From Bugula neritina (lineage: Eukaryota > Bryozoa > Gymnolaemata > Cheilostomatida > Bugulidae), in assembly GCA_964035545.1 (NCBI GenBank), contig OZ037767.1, positions 25,281,628-25,345,627 of the forward strand: a stretch of DNA of 64,000 nt, written 5' to 3'. A program made the translations under genes and the position numbers. The notes beneath the pieces were generated by a model. The model was not told the DNA's origin. It ran no database searches and saw only the letters and a list, made by a program, of their open reading frames with translations. Shown piece by piece: positions 23,201 to 41,972 of this stretch (the stretch's first letter is position 1; each line of letters starts with the position of its first letter).

Positions 23201-24479
23201 TCTCTTTTAGTGAAGATGCTTAGAATTATGACTTTGTAAGCCATTGAATCAGTAAAATTAGACTTTTTGTTATGAAGAGCACATGTAAAATTTATTAACT
23301 ATCAATAAACAGTCTTGGAATAATAAAATTTGGTTTCCTCAGATATTGTGTAGTGAATCTGTTATAGTGAGCGAACATTTACCTCTACACTGGGTGAAAA
23401 ATCTGCACATGCATGAAATAGTTTTGGACCCTCAGAGTGATGAGTACAATTGTGTTCGAAAAAAGTTTAAAAAAGAAAATGATGAATTTGATGCTGTAGA
23501 GGTATGTGGGCTACTTGTTCAAAAATCATTAAAACTTAATATACAATTGCTTTCTTCTAATGAAATTACCTGGTATAACACTATTTGTTAAGCTTCTGTG
23601 TGAGCAATACATGGTATAATGCCTATTTGTTAAGCTCCTGCATGTGAGTAATGACAATTGTGAACAGATATCGCGAGTACAGAACAGAGAATTATATCTG
23701 CAATACCAAGAATACAAGCGCAGAGTGGAACGAGAGTGTGGTAAGAAATACGAAGCTAGCCAATCTATAGAGAGAGAGGTTTGGCACGGAACTTCAGCTG
23801 CAGTGGTGAAAAGTGTGTGCACCAAGGAGTTCAATAGATCCTTCAGCAGGTGTATGTTTTAAACTGCAGTTTTATAGCAATTACTTCAGTAGCCTCTGAA
23901 TATACGTATAACATTATCTTTACCAGCAATAAGTTGTATGTCATTCAATCCTATCCCAAGTTTTTATCTAATGGGTTGTTTTATAAGCAGCTCCGAGTTG
24001 GGGGTGAAGGACTACTGGGGTTTTCAAGTTTGAAGTTGGAGGACCTAACGCCCAAACATGAGAACCCTCAACTCGGAGCTGCTTATAGGACAATTCTTAT
24101 CTCATACTGCTATATTTAATTGCAATGCTGTAACTTTGCAGTATGCATAACTATTTAACAGCTATAATTTTGATCTTTTGCAGCCATGAACTTTGGGAAT
24201 GGAATATATTTTTCTCCCCATTCCTATACCTCTGTAAGATACTCAACTCAAATGGGTACAAGGTCTCAAAAATATTTTTATATCATGCTAGTAAAAGTTG
24301 TAACAGGAAACATGATTCAAGGTAAAGCAAATCTTAATGCCAAGACAATGAGAGAAAAAGGAAGTCATTCTACTGCAAATGTTCCCTGGTGCACTGACCC
24401 GGATGAAATTATTGTGTTTCACGATGCTGCTGCTTACCCAGAATACATTGTAAAATTTGAGGTCAGTTACGGCCTATAA
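20193..24479 (+). CDS. PARP14-like ADP-ribosyltransferase, nine coding exons
   Basis: Proposed exons are 20193-20288, 20420-20959, 21375-21548, 21726-21941, 22261-22467, 22659-22818, 23368-23501, 23668-23851 and 24184-24479, summing to 668 codons plus stop. The start gives MSSFLESISGL followed by a basic KPKRAR cluster that could be a nuclear signal. Exon 2 resembles KH-like regions. Exons 3-4 look like the two ends of a macrodomain (SIFYGNLENWKV and LKILAIPVLSS) without the usual ADP-ribose-binding core. Exons 7-9 are a PARP10/14/15-type catalytic domain: PLHWVKN, EREVWHGT (His about 549), GNGIYFSPHSY (Tyr about 579) and PDEIIVFHDAAAYPEYIVKF. Aligned on AYPEY, the third triad position is Glu (about 645), where PARP14-type mono-transferases carry a hydrophobic residue. 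The exon 7 acceptor is the least certain, because a stronger-looking AG at 23341-23342 does not keep frame. AATAAA lies at about 24515. Confidence 0.8.
23978..24100. mobile_element. MITE family A, intact copy in PARP intron 8
   Basis: Terminal inverted repeats TATAAGCAGCTCCGAGTTG and CAACTCGGAGCTGCTTATA enclose about 75 bp that contains GGGTTTTCAAGTTTGAAGTTGG. Relatives are at 12655-12815 and, as a right end only, near 42880-42905. No target duplication is obvious, so the superfamily is undecided. Confidence 0.75.
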
Positions 24480-25260
24480 CATGGATGATTGTATTTCACT
24501 TACTCTGAAAACGGAATAAATTGAAATCGTTCTGTTTTGTAACTATGCATAACATATCTTATTTCACAGCGTTGTAAAGCAATCAATTTCAAAACTTATT
24601 ATTACTGATATACCAATTTGATTTTTTTCTATACAGTAAAGATACTGTAAATTATGTTCTATCGACATTGCTAGAATAATGTTAGTTGAATGACGTACTC
24701 CCTGTTAATTTTTATGACTTATTATTTCCGTGCATTTTTTGAGTTGTTTCAATTGACATTAATCTATAAAAATTAATTGAAAAGGAATTTTTCATTGTTC
24801 AAAGAAACATTTGTATTATACAGGCTACTAAAGTTTATAATTTAACACTTTCATCATTTATATAATTAGGATGTAAGCTACTGTATGTAAGTTGTTTGTG
24901 GTAAATGAATAATGCCTACAGAATAAATTCTTGTGAGAGAATCGCAACTAAGTTTTAATGATGATGTATTAACCACTTTAGTAAGGTCTTGCAAAAGCAA
25001 AAATAAGCTAAACTTTAATTATGATCTTGTTTTGTAAAATCTTAGAAACCAATAAGTTTAGCTAAACATGTATACATTTCAAATAGTGGAAGTAATTAAA
25101 ATAAAAAAAGTCTTAAAAAATAAACAAGAATTGATTTGCATGGTTTAGTTGGAATATTGCAACAGCTGTCTATGATTTTTTGTTATTGAATGTTTTTCTC
25201 CTTTAGGTATTGTTGTAATTGCTGACATAGCCAAAACATATATATATATATATACATATA

Positions 25261-25372
25261 GAAGTGATTGATTATATTTACTATCAACATCTATATATGA
25301 GCATAAGTTGAACATAGGTAGGTTTTTTTTCAAAGAATAATCTTTTTTGAATTTCAAACTGGCAAAAAGCAC
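25261..25372 (-). pseudogene. Inverted relic of the secreted-protein last exon
   Basis: Read on the minus strand, the segment matches the middle of exon 5 at about 18345-18445: KDYSLKKNLPMFNLCSYIDVDSKYNQSLL against KDYSLEKPLYLQ... and IDVDSEYHQSLL. It carries small length changes, and the match stops in a TA microsatellite at about 25238-25258. It is the third copy of this exon within 19 kb and the only inverted one. It is clearly non-functional. Confidence 0.8.
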
Positions 25373-27266
25373 TTAATCAGAAAATGTACAGCTTCATCAA
25401 TATCACTGTATAATATTTAGCCCTACTATTCTTTGTGTTAATCTGATTTTTTATTGTTTGGCAGCTGAATCTTGTTATATGAAACGCTTTCATAAATTCA
25501 ACGAAACCTCTAAGCTAAAGGGTTTGGTTGAATTTTGTTTCTCTTCTCTCCCCTTCTTCTCTCCCCCAAACGTCTACTCAAAATTATTAGTAGCGGATAA
25601 CTCCTCAGCATTACTCACTTCAATATTAAGCAAATAATAACTTATATTTAATTTTGCAGTTTATTGTTTCAACCAAAATGTTTTAACTTTTAACCAATGA
25701 GCTGGAAACTGCCTTTCTAGCTCAGTGGTTTAGCTCAGATCAAAGTGCTGGAAAGCATACTATTGAGTTGTGCTACCTTTAAGAAGCAACTAGCTAGTAA
25801 TCAATGAAGTCCTCATTACTTTATTTAGTTTGTTTGAACGAACTCTGAAATTCTTAATAAGAGGTCAGTTGTAGTCAAATCGGGATTTAGGGGCGACATT
25901 CTAGGGTTCCCACATGACTTGGGATCTGCAGAATATTGTATCGGACTAATAATATTATGCGCCCACGGTGGGCGTGGCTTTAGTTGAAATAAAAAATCAA
26001 AATGGTATCAAAGGTTTGGTTTACTGCAGCCATAACAGCTCCAACTGCTATAGTTATACTCTAACATTTATTGTAATAAACTAAAAGTGACTTAGAGCAT
26101 GCGGTGTAAAATTAAATATTGATGTAATAATGAAAAACTAAATATCACTAAAGCAAATATAGCATTTACCATTTACTCTTTAGTCTTAGTTTTACTTTAA
26201 CTTTAAGTTTTACTGTTTTTGTTTTACAGTACGAGTATTGAGTATCAGTATGAGTATGAGTATGACTATCAGTATCACTGTGAATGAGTATGAGTATCAG
26301 ATTCAGTATGACTATGAGTATCACTCTACTTTTCAGCTCCTAAGTTTAAGAGTAAGTCTATCAGTATTAGCACGTGTATCACTACCTCTATTACTATTAG
26401 TATTAGTATTACTATTAGTATTACTATAACTATTAGGCTGAGTCTATGACTATGAGTGTAGAGTCAGACTCAGAGTGAGAGTGTGGGTGTTAGTGTTACT
26501 ATCAGTGTCGCTGTAAAAATAAAATTGATTAAATAGGTGGGAATAACTCGATTAGACAATTACAAAATGACTATCAAATTTAATGTAAATAGTAATACAT
26601 CATATTCATACTCATACTGAGTTATTCAATTGCAATTTTGTATCTATCGAAATTAACATCTATCAGTATTATTTAACAATATCAACATGAACATTTAAAT
26701 ATTTCATACAAGTACAAGTATGAATCATAATCATTATGATCATCGTAGTAATAATTATCATAATGATTAATGAGTGATGTTGACAATAATCATTAACAAA
26801 TTGAGAATCAAAATGATAAATAAATGATCTTAATTTTCATTTTCTTTTTTTATTCTGTCGATTATTTTGGCAGCTTGTCGGTGTAGGTAAGTATGTGCAT
26901 ATGGTTTTGTTACAAAATCGAAATAGTTGACAGCTGTTTTAAAGTAAAATGACAATTAATATTAAATATACAATAGCTTAAAGTAGTTTCAATGGACAGG
27001 TGATAGTAAGAAAAAGTAGCACTAGTAAGCAGTCAAAGGTGATAATGATGTAGCAGTTCTAATATTAACTCTCTGCAATTTATGTTTTTATGGAAAAAGA
27101 TTATGAGTCAATATTTAAGAGCTACTCGATGAATATCACATGTGTAGTTGTTTGTTGAACCTTTAAACTTGTTTTTATATTCTATTTTATGAAATTTATT
27201 TCATTTCTACTACATGTAATATGTTGTTTGCAGAGTTGCTTTCTCAATATTCACACTGGAATAACA
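25373..27266. other. Intergenic stretch with simple repeats upstream of TMEM135
   Basis: The segment holds a pyrimidine-rich run (about 25535-25570) and a long low-complexity block at about 26228-26510 built from AGTATG/AGTATC and ATTAGT/ATTACT words. Further ATAATGATT-type words lie around 26725-26830. No gene is supported here. The last few hundred bases should hold the TMEM135 promoter and 5' UTR. Confidence 0.6.
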
Positions 27267-35519
<8,253 letters not shown>

Positions 35520-35837
35520 TTTTACCAAACAATCCAGCCATTCAGATAGAAATATTGAAGTATTTGAAGTATGTAGGTGTAGAAGCAGACTTTAAGTGCC
35601 AATAAACTTTTCAATACTGACTTCTTGCTTTTTATCAACATATCTTTGATTACTCTTAATTTTACTACATTATTTTTATGTTGCATCACTTTTTAAAAAA
35701 TGCTTTTGATAAAAAACTTCAGCTCTTGTCAAAGAGTCATAGTTGTTGATTTTGAATTTTGGATCAATAAATAGCAATGAATAAAATTCATGACTGTTGG
35801 AATCAAAAATCACAATGGTAATACTAGTCACTCAGAT

Positions 35838-37116
35838 TTATATTTTTTTAGATCTCGATCTATGTGATCGTCTACCCATATTAAACTCTCGATATAAATA
35901 TCGTAGTCTCTTATTTAAATCATTATTAAGCTTTGGGTGAAGTGCAGCTAATTTCTTTCCAGTCCATTTCAGTCTCCTCAATGTTCTCTCATATTCATTT
36001 CCAGCAAATCCAACAAGCCACCTGGGTCCATTGATATTTTCATAGGGCTGAATGCTGCCATCTCCAAGAATATCTACAAAAATGCATTAAAAAGACATGT
36101 GTCTTAGCATTACAAATAATGATTAGCTGTTTAGGTAATAAATTGTGTGCAGCGATTGAAATCTGAGCAATCAACTCAACAGGTCAATCTGCAAATGTGA
36201 TTTCTCTGCATTTGTATGTTTAACAACTAGCTTATAGTAGAAGAGAATAGTATTAAACTCCTTCCACAGCATGTTGCAACGTTTCACATCAATTATAGGA
36301 TTACGAAAAAATGAAAAATGGGATAACTTTGCATTAAATTTACAAAACAACATTATTTTGAAAAATTAAAATATATTCTAAGTTATAAAAAAACAACGCT
36401 ATTCTAACCTATATAATCATTTTGACCAAAGAGAGCCTTTTTTTCTGACCATGCATTTCCTGGATTATATTTCGGCAAAGTTTTAATTTCCTCATCCAGC
36501 CGCGGTAATAGGCCTGTAAGTATTTTAAAGTATGACATATGCATTCAATTAGAAAAAAACCATTATTAGGAAGTATATTAACTGAAAAAAAGATTAGTGT
36601 TGAAACCTGAGGACATGCACAAACTTGGTCTCAATTTAGCAAATTACAATTACATTTAGCAAACTTCATTTTGACATTACACCATTATATTATACAACTC
36701 TACATTTAGTAGCCAAATGATTCATACCTTACTATGATTTATAGCGTACTAGGATTTATAGTGTACTATGATTTATAGCGTATCACGGTATGAAAAATCA
36801 CTAGCTAAAATTTTGTTCCCCCAAAAGAGCTTGTTGGTCTAAGCCTCAACTATTTTCATGTGCACTTAATTTAACAAACCAATTTACCTCCGTCATACAA
36901 TTTCTGTCTGTATCCATAACGAGCTGGTTTCCGATTAGGTTGATATGGGGACGGTGTTACAAATCCCTTTGGGCTACTACTATGAGAGTTCTCATTCTGA
37001 CTCTTTGAATATAATTTTGCAGATACACAGTGCATGTTTGGAAGCTTTGTTGAAATGAAAGCACTCCTTGGGGAGACTCTTAATGCACCCAAAGCAGACT
37101 TTATACACAAAGCCAT
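35838..37116 (-). CDS. MRPL51: Mitochondrial large-subunit ribosomal protein L51 (mL51)
   Basis: Three exons on the minus strand, 37116-36888, 36513-36409 and 36073-35838, with matching phases, give 189 residues. The conserved part matches MRPL51: [40 protein letters not shown] and [13 protein letters not shown], followed by a basic tail ([10 protein letters not shown]). mL51 is a metazoan mitochondrial 39S component. The N terminus ([20 protein letters not shown]) is basic and Ser-rich, as expected of a mitochondrial targeting peptide, and the protein is longer than the 128-residue human one because of a Ser/Pro-rich segment before the conserved region. The ATG at 37116 is preferred, though an in-frame ATG upstream exists. 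It converges with TMEM135 with 318 bp between stop codons. Confidence 0.92.
36725..36785. repeat. Short tandem repeat in MRPL51 intron 1
   Basis: Three to four imperfect copies of an 18-bp unit, ACTATGATTTATAGCGT, with G/T variants. The intron is otherwise AT-rich without features. Confidence 0.7.
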
Positions 37117-37789
37117 AATGTATAGCTGACCACCAACTAGAATAGAATAAAACATGTAAAAATTATATATAAATATACCAATATAGTTATATCTATTGAG
37201 TTTACCTGCACGATAAAAATTATAGCTCTATTTTTTTAGTTTTGAAGCAATTTAAGGAAAATTATAGCTTTTGGATTTAGAATATAGATCAAGAGACAAG
37301 AATGCAACAAACAATGTGGCAGCAACTAAAATTTTAGCCTAAAATTCCATTCAAAACTTGCACATATATATTACAATTTTCATAAAAACAAAAGCTTGTG
37401 AAAGTGTAAATCAAAATTCAAGTACAAATTAAGCACAGTACTACAGTAAACAATTACAATATCAATAGTGTATGACTACAAAATGTATTACAACAATTTA
37501 TGCCAGATATAAATTATTAATAAAACATCATTCTAGGGCATTATTTGTAGTATTTGATGTTATTTCAATATTAGGTAAAATGAACAATTCTTTAAAATTT
37601 CAAACTTAAAATTTTCCAACTTTCAAGTCATACTGACACTGCAAAACATATACAACTTTTTTTTAATTGCTAAAGTCTTCATTTGTGAACAATATAAACA
37701 TTTGTTGTGGTTTTTTCTGGAGTTATTTCAGCTGAAATTAAATGAACAGACTAGAACTAAAAGCAATAAGAACAGACTGTTACATCTTA

Positions 37790-38040
37790 ATGTCTAAATT
37801 AGCTATTTCTGCATTATCAATGAGTCTGACCTTTCAGTTATTACTAGGATTACTATTACAGATTACTAATAGTAATACTATCACTATGAGTATTACTATT
37901 AGTATCATTAATATTATATTTATATTTATGTAGTATAACTATAAGTATTACTATTAGTATTACTAATAGTAATACTTATAGTTATAGTAATAGTGACTAT
38001 CATAGTCTAATACTAATACTATTACTATTAGACTTACTCT
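37790..38040. repeat. ATTACT/AGTAAT low-complexity block, target of the copia insertion
   Basis: The block is built of interspersed ATTACT, ATTAGT and their complements, so it can fold on itself. It continues on the other side of the copia element at about 41973-42420. It is distinct in composition from 37117-37790, where I see no feature other than the presumed MRPL51 promoter region. Confidence 0.8.
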
Positions 38041-38317
38041 TGTTGAGAAACAATCATGCGATCCTATCGCTAATCACATTCATGACAATCACGTGACAAT
38101 ATGCTAACTAATTGCTTTACTAGAATCGCTGTATACTTGTTTACCTTCTCTTCCGTTCTGTTATACAAAAACCATCGTCATGTTTTTGATTCAAATAAAT
38201 ATTTTATTACCAAATAATTAAATCAGTCAGTCAGTTTGCTCGATAAGTTAAAGCAGCAATCAATATGAATATCGTATTTCATAATAAATACTATACACGA
38301 TGGCAACACATTCAACA
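38041..38317 (+). repeat. Copia 5' LTR
   Basis: Starts TGTTGAGAAACAATC and ends CATTCAACA. It differs from the 3' LTR (41696-41972) at one position that I can see (AAATAAATAT versus AAATACATAT). The gag start codon (38300) lies inside it. Confidence 0.95.
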
Positions 38318-39204
38318 GGTTATGGGCCCAGTGGCTTCAAACACAGGCTTCTCTTTGATGGTGATTCAAACAATTTCTCAATTTGGGAAACAAGATTCAC
38401 TTCATACTTGTACACACAAGATGAAGGAGTACACACCGCACTTCTACCCAAAGAAGAAGGAGAAGATAACGCTGCTGACTTCAACAAAAAGAATAAGCGA
38501 GCTTACGCAGAGCTTGTACAAGTTTTAGACGAAAAGTCTCTTCAACTTGTGATGAGAGATGCCAAAGACGATGGAAGAAAAGCATTCAAAATCCTAAAAG
38601 AACACTATGCAAGTACACAAAAGCCTAGAGTATTAACTCTTTATGAACAACTAACAACTGTAAAAATGAATGATACAGAAGACATTACAGATTACCTGAT
38701 TCGTGCTGAGAACTACTCAGCAGGCCTCAAGTCTGCTGGGGAAAATATTAGTGACAATTTGGTGATCGCAATGATTATGAAAGGATTACCAACATCCTAC
38801 CAGCCTTTTGTTGTAGTACATACGCAACTTGACAAAAACCAAACCCTATCATAGTTCAAAGCAGCTCTAACCAACTTTGACCTTACTGAGTCGGCAAGGT
38901 GCTCTCAATCTACAGCCATAGTATTTAAAGGAAGAGACAATTTCAAACCCACTAGCAAACGTGATAAACAGTGCACTGCTTGTGGTAAAAGCAATCATTC
39001 TACAACAGATTGTTACTCAAAGCACAAACTATTTTGTAACTACTGCAAGAAAGCTGGACATATCGAATCAGTTTGCTGGACAAAGAAGAAGACAAGTAAA
39101 ACTGAAATTTCATCGGCAAATGCCACATATGCCTTCACTGTGAATGCATCAAACCAATGCAACATAGCCACACAAAATAAATCTCAAAGAGGACCCTTCA
39201 GATA
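38300..39204 (+). pseudogene. gag: Copia Gag with two CCHC knuckles, one premature TAG
   Basis: The frame starts at ATG 38300 within the LTR and reads through the primer site (MATHSTGYGPSGF). It shows the copia Gag pattern (LLFDGDSNNFSIWETRF, KILKEHYAS, LYEQLTTVKM). A TAG at 38852-38854 interrupts it, after which the same frame continues to two zinc knuckles, CTACGKSNHSTTDC and CNYCKKAGHIESVC, and ends at 39202-39204. The stop is probably a single-base change of a Glu codon. A truncated Gag without knuckles would be the product as it stands. Confidence 0.88.
38318..38331 (+). promoter_or_regulatory. Copia primer binding site, half-tRNA type
   Basis: GGTTATGGGCCCAG directly follows the 5' LTR. 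It is complementary to the anticodon stem-loop of initiator tRNA-Met (CTGGGCCCATAACC) rather than to the tRNA 3' end. This fits the half-tRNA priming known for copia-group elements. Confidence 0.85.
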
Positions 39205-39760
39205 AATCAGCCAACATCATCATTCTTTTCTGGGTTGATGACATCCTTCTCTGTTGCCGAGACGACAACAGAATCACACAAACCAAATCTATGATGCAAC
39301 AAAAATTCAACATGGATGATAGAGGAGAATTAAGCTGGTTCTTGGGGATAGACTTCAGGAGACATGAGGATCAGTACACTATGTCACAGGAGCGCTACAT
39401 AGACACGCTGCTGAACACCTACAATATGGCAGATTGCAACCCTGTATATACTCCTGCTGAAAAGGACTTACAACTAGAAAAAGCAACAGACGACGAATAT
39501 GAGCATTCAAAGGACTACCCCTACAGACAAGTTATAGGTTCTCTCATATACCTGATGACCGCCACACGTCCAGACCTAGCATGGATCATTGGGAAGCTCT
39601 CCCAACACCTAGAAAGACCTGGACCTGCACATATTGCTGCCTTGAAAAGGCTGCTACGATACCTTAAAGGTACAAAAGGATTCAATCTGAGATTCACTCC
39701 CAATCAACAAGAACTAGTGGGCTATGTGGATGCAGATTGGGGCGGAGAAACCTCTACACA
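39198..39760 (+). pseudogene. Copia RT/RNase H fragment (downstream part)
   Basis: The fragment encodes the second half of a copia reverse transcriptase from the catalytic FWVDDILL motif (about 39230) through FNMDDRGELSWFLGIDF, QERYIDTLL and the YRQVIGSLIYLM and TRPDLAW motifs, to the RNase H start GYVDADWGGE. It lies directly after gag, with the region normally between them absent. Its frame then runs on into the 24-bp repeats, so RNase H is broken at this point. Confidence 0.9.
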
Positions 39761-40290
39761 AAGACTGGAACACACACCGGCACAAAAACCGGAACACACA
39801 CCGGCACACAGACCGGAACACACACCGGCACACAGACCGGAACACACACCGGCACACAGATCGGAACACACACCGGCACAAAGACCGGAACACACACCGG
39901 CACAAAGACCGGAACACACACCGGCACACAGACCGGAACACACACCGGCACAAAGACCGGAACACACACCGGCACAAAGACCGGAACACACACCGGCACA
40001 AAGACCGGAACACACACCGGCACAAAGACCGGAACACACACCGGCACACAGACCGTAACACACACCGGAACACACACCAGCACACAGACCGGGACACACA
40101 CCGGCACACACACCGGAACACAAACCGACACACACCTCGAAACACAAACTGGCACACGCACCGGAACACACACCGGCGCACACGCCAGAACACACACTGA
40201 CACGCACACACTGAAACACACACACTGACACGCACACACTGAAACATACACCGGCACACGCACCGTAACACGCACCGGAACACACACCGG
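39757..40290. repeat. 24-bp minisatellite inside the copia element
   Basis: About a dozen close copies of CACACCGGCACAAAGACCGGAA plus two bases (24-bp period), decaying after 40055 into CACACACCGG/CACACACTGA words. Because 24 is a multiple of three and no stop word occurs, all six frames stay open over about 39754-40058, each giving an 8-residue repeat. This explains overlapping long frames here that should not be read as genes. Confidence 0.95.
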
Positions 40291-40297
40291 CACACAA

Positions 40298-40740
40298 AAC
40301 AGCAGAAATGGTACCCAGAATACCATACCACAAGAACCTGCACAAAAATGCGGAAATGACGCAATGAACGTCATACCACAAGGACCCGCACTAAACAGCA
40401 GAAATGGTACTCAGAATACCATACCACAAGAACCTGCACAAAAATGCGGAAATGACGCAATGAACGTCATACCACAAGGACCCGCACTAAACAGCAGAAA
40501 TGGTACTCAGAATACCATACCACAAGAACCTGCACAAACATGCGGAAATGACGCAATGAACGTCATACCACAAGGACCCGCACTAAACAGCAGAAATGGT
40601 ACTCAGAATACCATACCACAAGAACCTGCACACAAATGCGGAAATGACGCAATGAACGTCATGCCACAAGGACCCGCACAAAACAACAGAAATGGTACTC
40701 AGAATACCATGCCACAAGAACCTGCACCAGATCTGGCAAA
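40298..40740 (+). repeat. 96-bp minisatellite inside the copia element
   Basis: Copies start at about 40298, 40393, 40489, 40585 and 40681 with AACARCAGAAATGG. The 96-bp period keeps a frame that repeats 32 residues (for example NGTQNTIPQEPA and NVIPQGPAL). The frame is open from 40364 to 40879 and ends in the sequence TDYACSLMANIP, which resembles the linker just upstream of copia RT. Confidence 0.93.
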
Positions 40741-41019
40741 GGCCACTGACCAATCTGGACCACAAAAATCAGAACAGAAACGAAAGTGTCCTACCTACCA
40801 ACAGGACTATGACATAGAAGACACTGACTATGCTTGCTCACTGATGGCAAACATACCACAGTCCACCAAGAAGCTGTAAATTCAACAGATAGAGAAACCT
40901 AGAAAAGAGCTAAGGACAAGAAAATGAACACCCTAAATAATTCAAACACCTGGTCTATCCAGCTGCTACCCCAAGACAGGACAGAGACTAAGGGCAGATG
41001 GATTTCACACACTCAAACA

Positions 41020-41690
41020 GGGAAAAACCATATAAAACTAGATATGTAGCAAAAGGATACTGACAAATACAATGAGTTGACTATGACGAAACGTACAGTC
41101 CAACCACCAGATTCACATCGATCAGATTGCTGTTACAGAAAGCAGCAAAATGAAAACAAGAAGATACATCAACTAGATGTTGAAGAGGCGTACCTAAACA
41201 CGCCAATCAATAAGGAAACCTATTTACAACAGCCTGAAGAGTACGAAGAAACCAGCAACCAAGGGAAGCTTTCTTGGCGTACCAACAGATCCATATATAG
41301 GGCCTCAAACAAAGCAGACGCTATTGGCACCAAACATTTACCACTTTCCTCAAGGAACAAGGCTTCACACCTGGTACCGGAGACCCTTGTCTATACTCAA
41401 AACAGGACTCTTCAGACCTTGTGCAAAACATTCAAGATGAAACAGCATAACCCTAACACAGTTTTCACCGACAACCTTGGAGCCATTGCCCTCACTAAGG
41501 GACAACCATGAGCAAACCAGAGGAGCAAACACATTGACATTAGATTCCACATTGTCAGAGAGCAAACCACCATAGCATACCAACACATCAGAGGAGCAGA
41601 GAACCCTGCCGATGTCATGACTAAAAGCTTGCCTAAAACCAATCACAGAATTGCCCTGAAGCTACTAGCTATCGAATCACATGCTTGAGG
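41020..41690 (+). pseudogene. Copia RT upstream piece joined to RNase H end, many stops
   Basis: Across several frames I can read copia RT words in order: RYVAKGY, VDYDETYSPTTRFTSIRLLL, HQLDVEEAYLNTPI, YLQQPE and QGFTPGTGDPCLYSKQD. RNase H words follow (VFTDNLGAIALTKG, SKHIDIRFHIV, ENPADVMTKSLPK). Stops and frame changes break it repeatedly. In a normal copia element this RT half comes before the piece found at 39198-39760, so the order is inverted. Confidence 0.85.
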
Positions 41691-41695
41691 GGGCG

Positions 41696-41972
41696 TGTTG
41701 AGAAACAATCATGCGATCCTATCGCTAATCACATTCATGACAATCACGTGACAATATGCTAACTAATTGCTTTACTAGAATCGCTGTATACTTGTTTACC
41801 TTCTCTTCCGTTCTGTTATACAAAAACCATCGTCATGTTTTTGATTCAAATACATATTTTATTACCAAATAATTAAATCAGTCAGTCAGTTTGCTCGATA
41901 AGTTAAAGCAGCAATCAATATGAATATCGTATTTCATAATAAATACTATACACGATGGCAACACATTCAACA
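41696..41972 (+). repeat. Copia 3' LTR
   Basis: Same length as the 5' LTR and nearly identical to it. It is preceded by the polypurine tract ending at 41695 and followed by the target duplication ACTCT. Confidence 0.95.

Larger units (their letters stand above)
38041..41972 (+). mobile_element. Copia-type LTR element, internally rearranged and non-autonomous
   Basis: Two 277-bp direct LTRs bound the element, and ACTCT occurs on both outer sides (38036-38040 and 41973-41977) as a 5-bp target duplication. Gag is followed at once by a downstream RT/RNase H piece (39198-39760), then two minisatellites (39757-40735), then the upstream RT piece (about 41020-41400) and the RNase H end (about 41430-41690). 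Protease and integrase are missing. A polypurine tract (GAGGGGGCG) precedes the 3' LTR. The near identity of the LTRs says this insertion is recent, so the scrambled form itself probably moved with help from an intact relative. Confidence 0.93.

Noticed and set aside
23341-23367. Strong-looking acceptor (TTTCCTCAG) for PARP exon 7
   Set aside because: Joining it to exon 6 gives a stop after three codons. The AG at 23366-23367 keeps phase and joins directly to the PLHW motif, though an undetected small exon could change this.
25711-25790. tRNA-like A-box word (CTAGCTCAGTGGTT) suggesting a tRNA or SINE head
   Set aside because: No B-box (GGTTCGAATCC-type) and no cloverleaf partner follow. It is at most a degenerate fragment.
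39714-40381. Three long minus-strand frames over the copia minisatellite
   Set aside because: They are repeat translations caused by a stop-free 24-bp unit.
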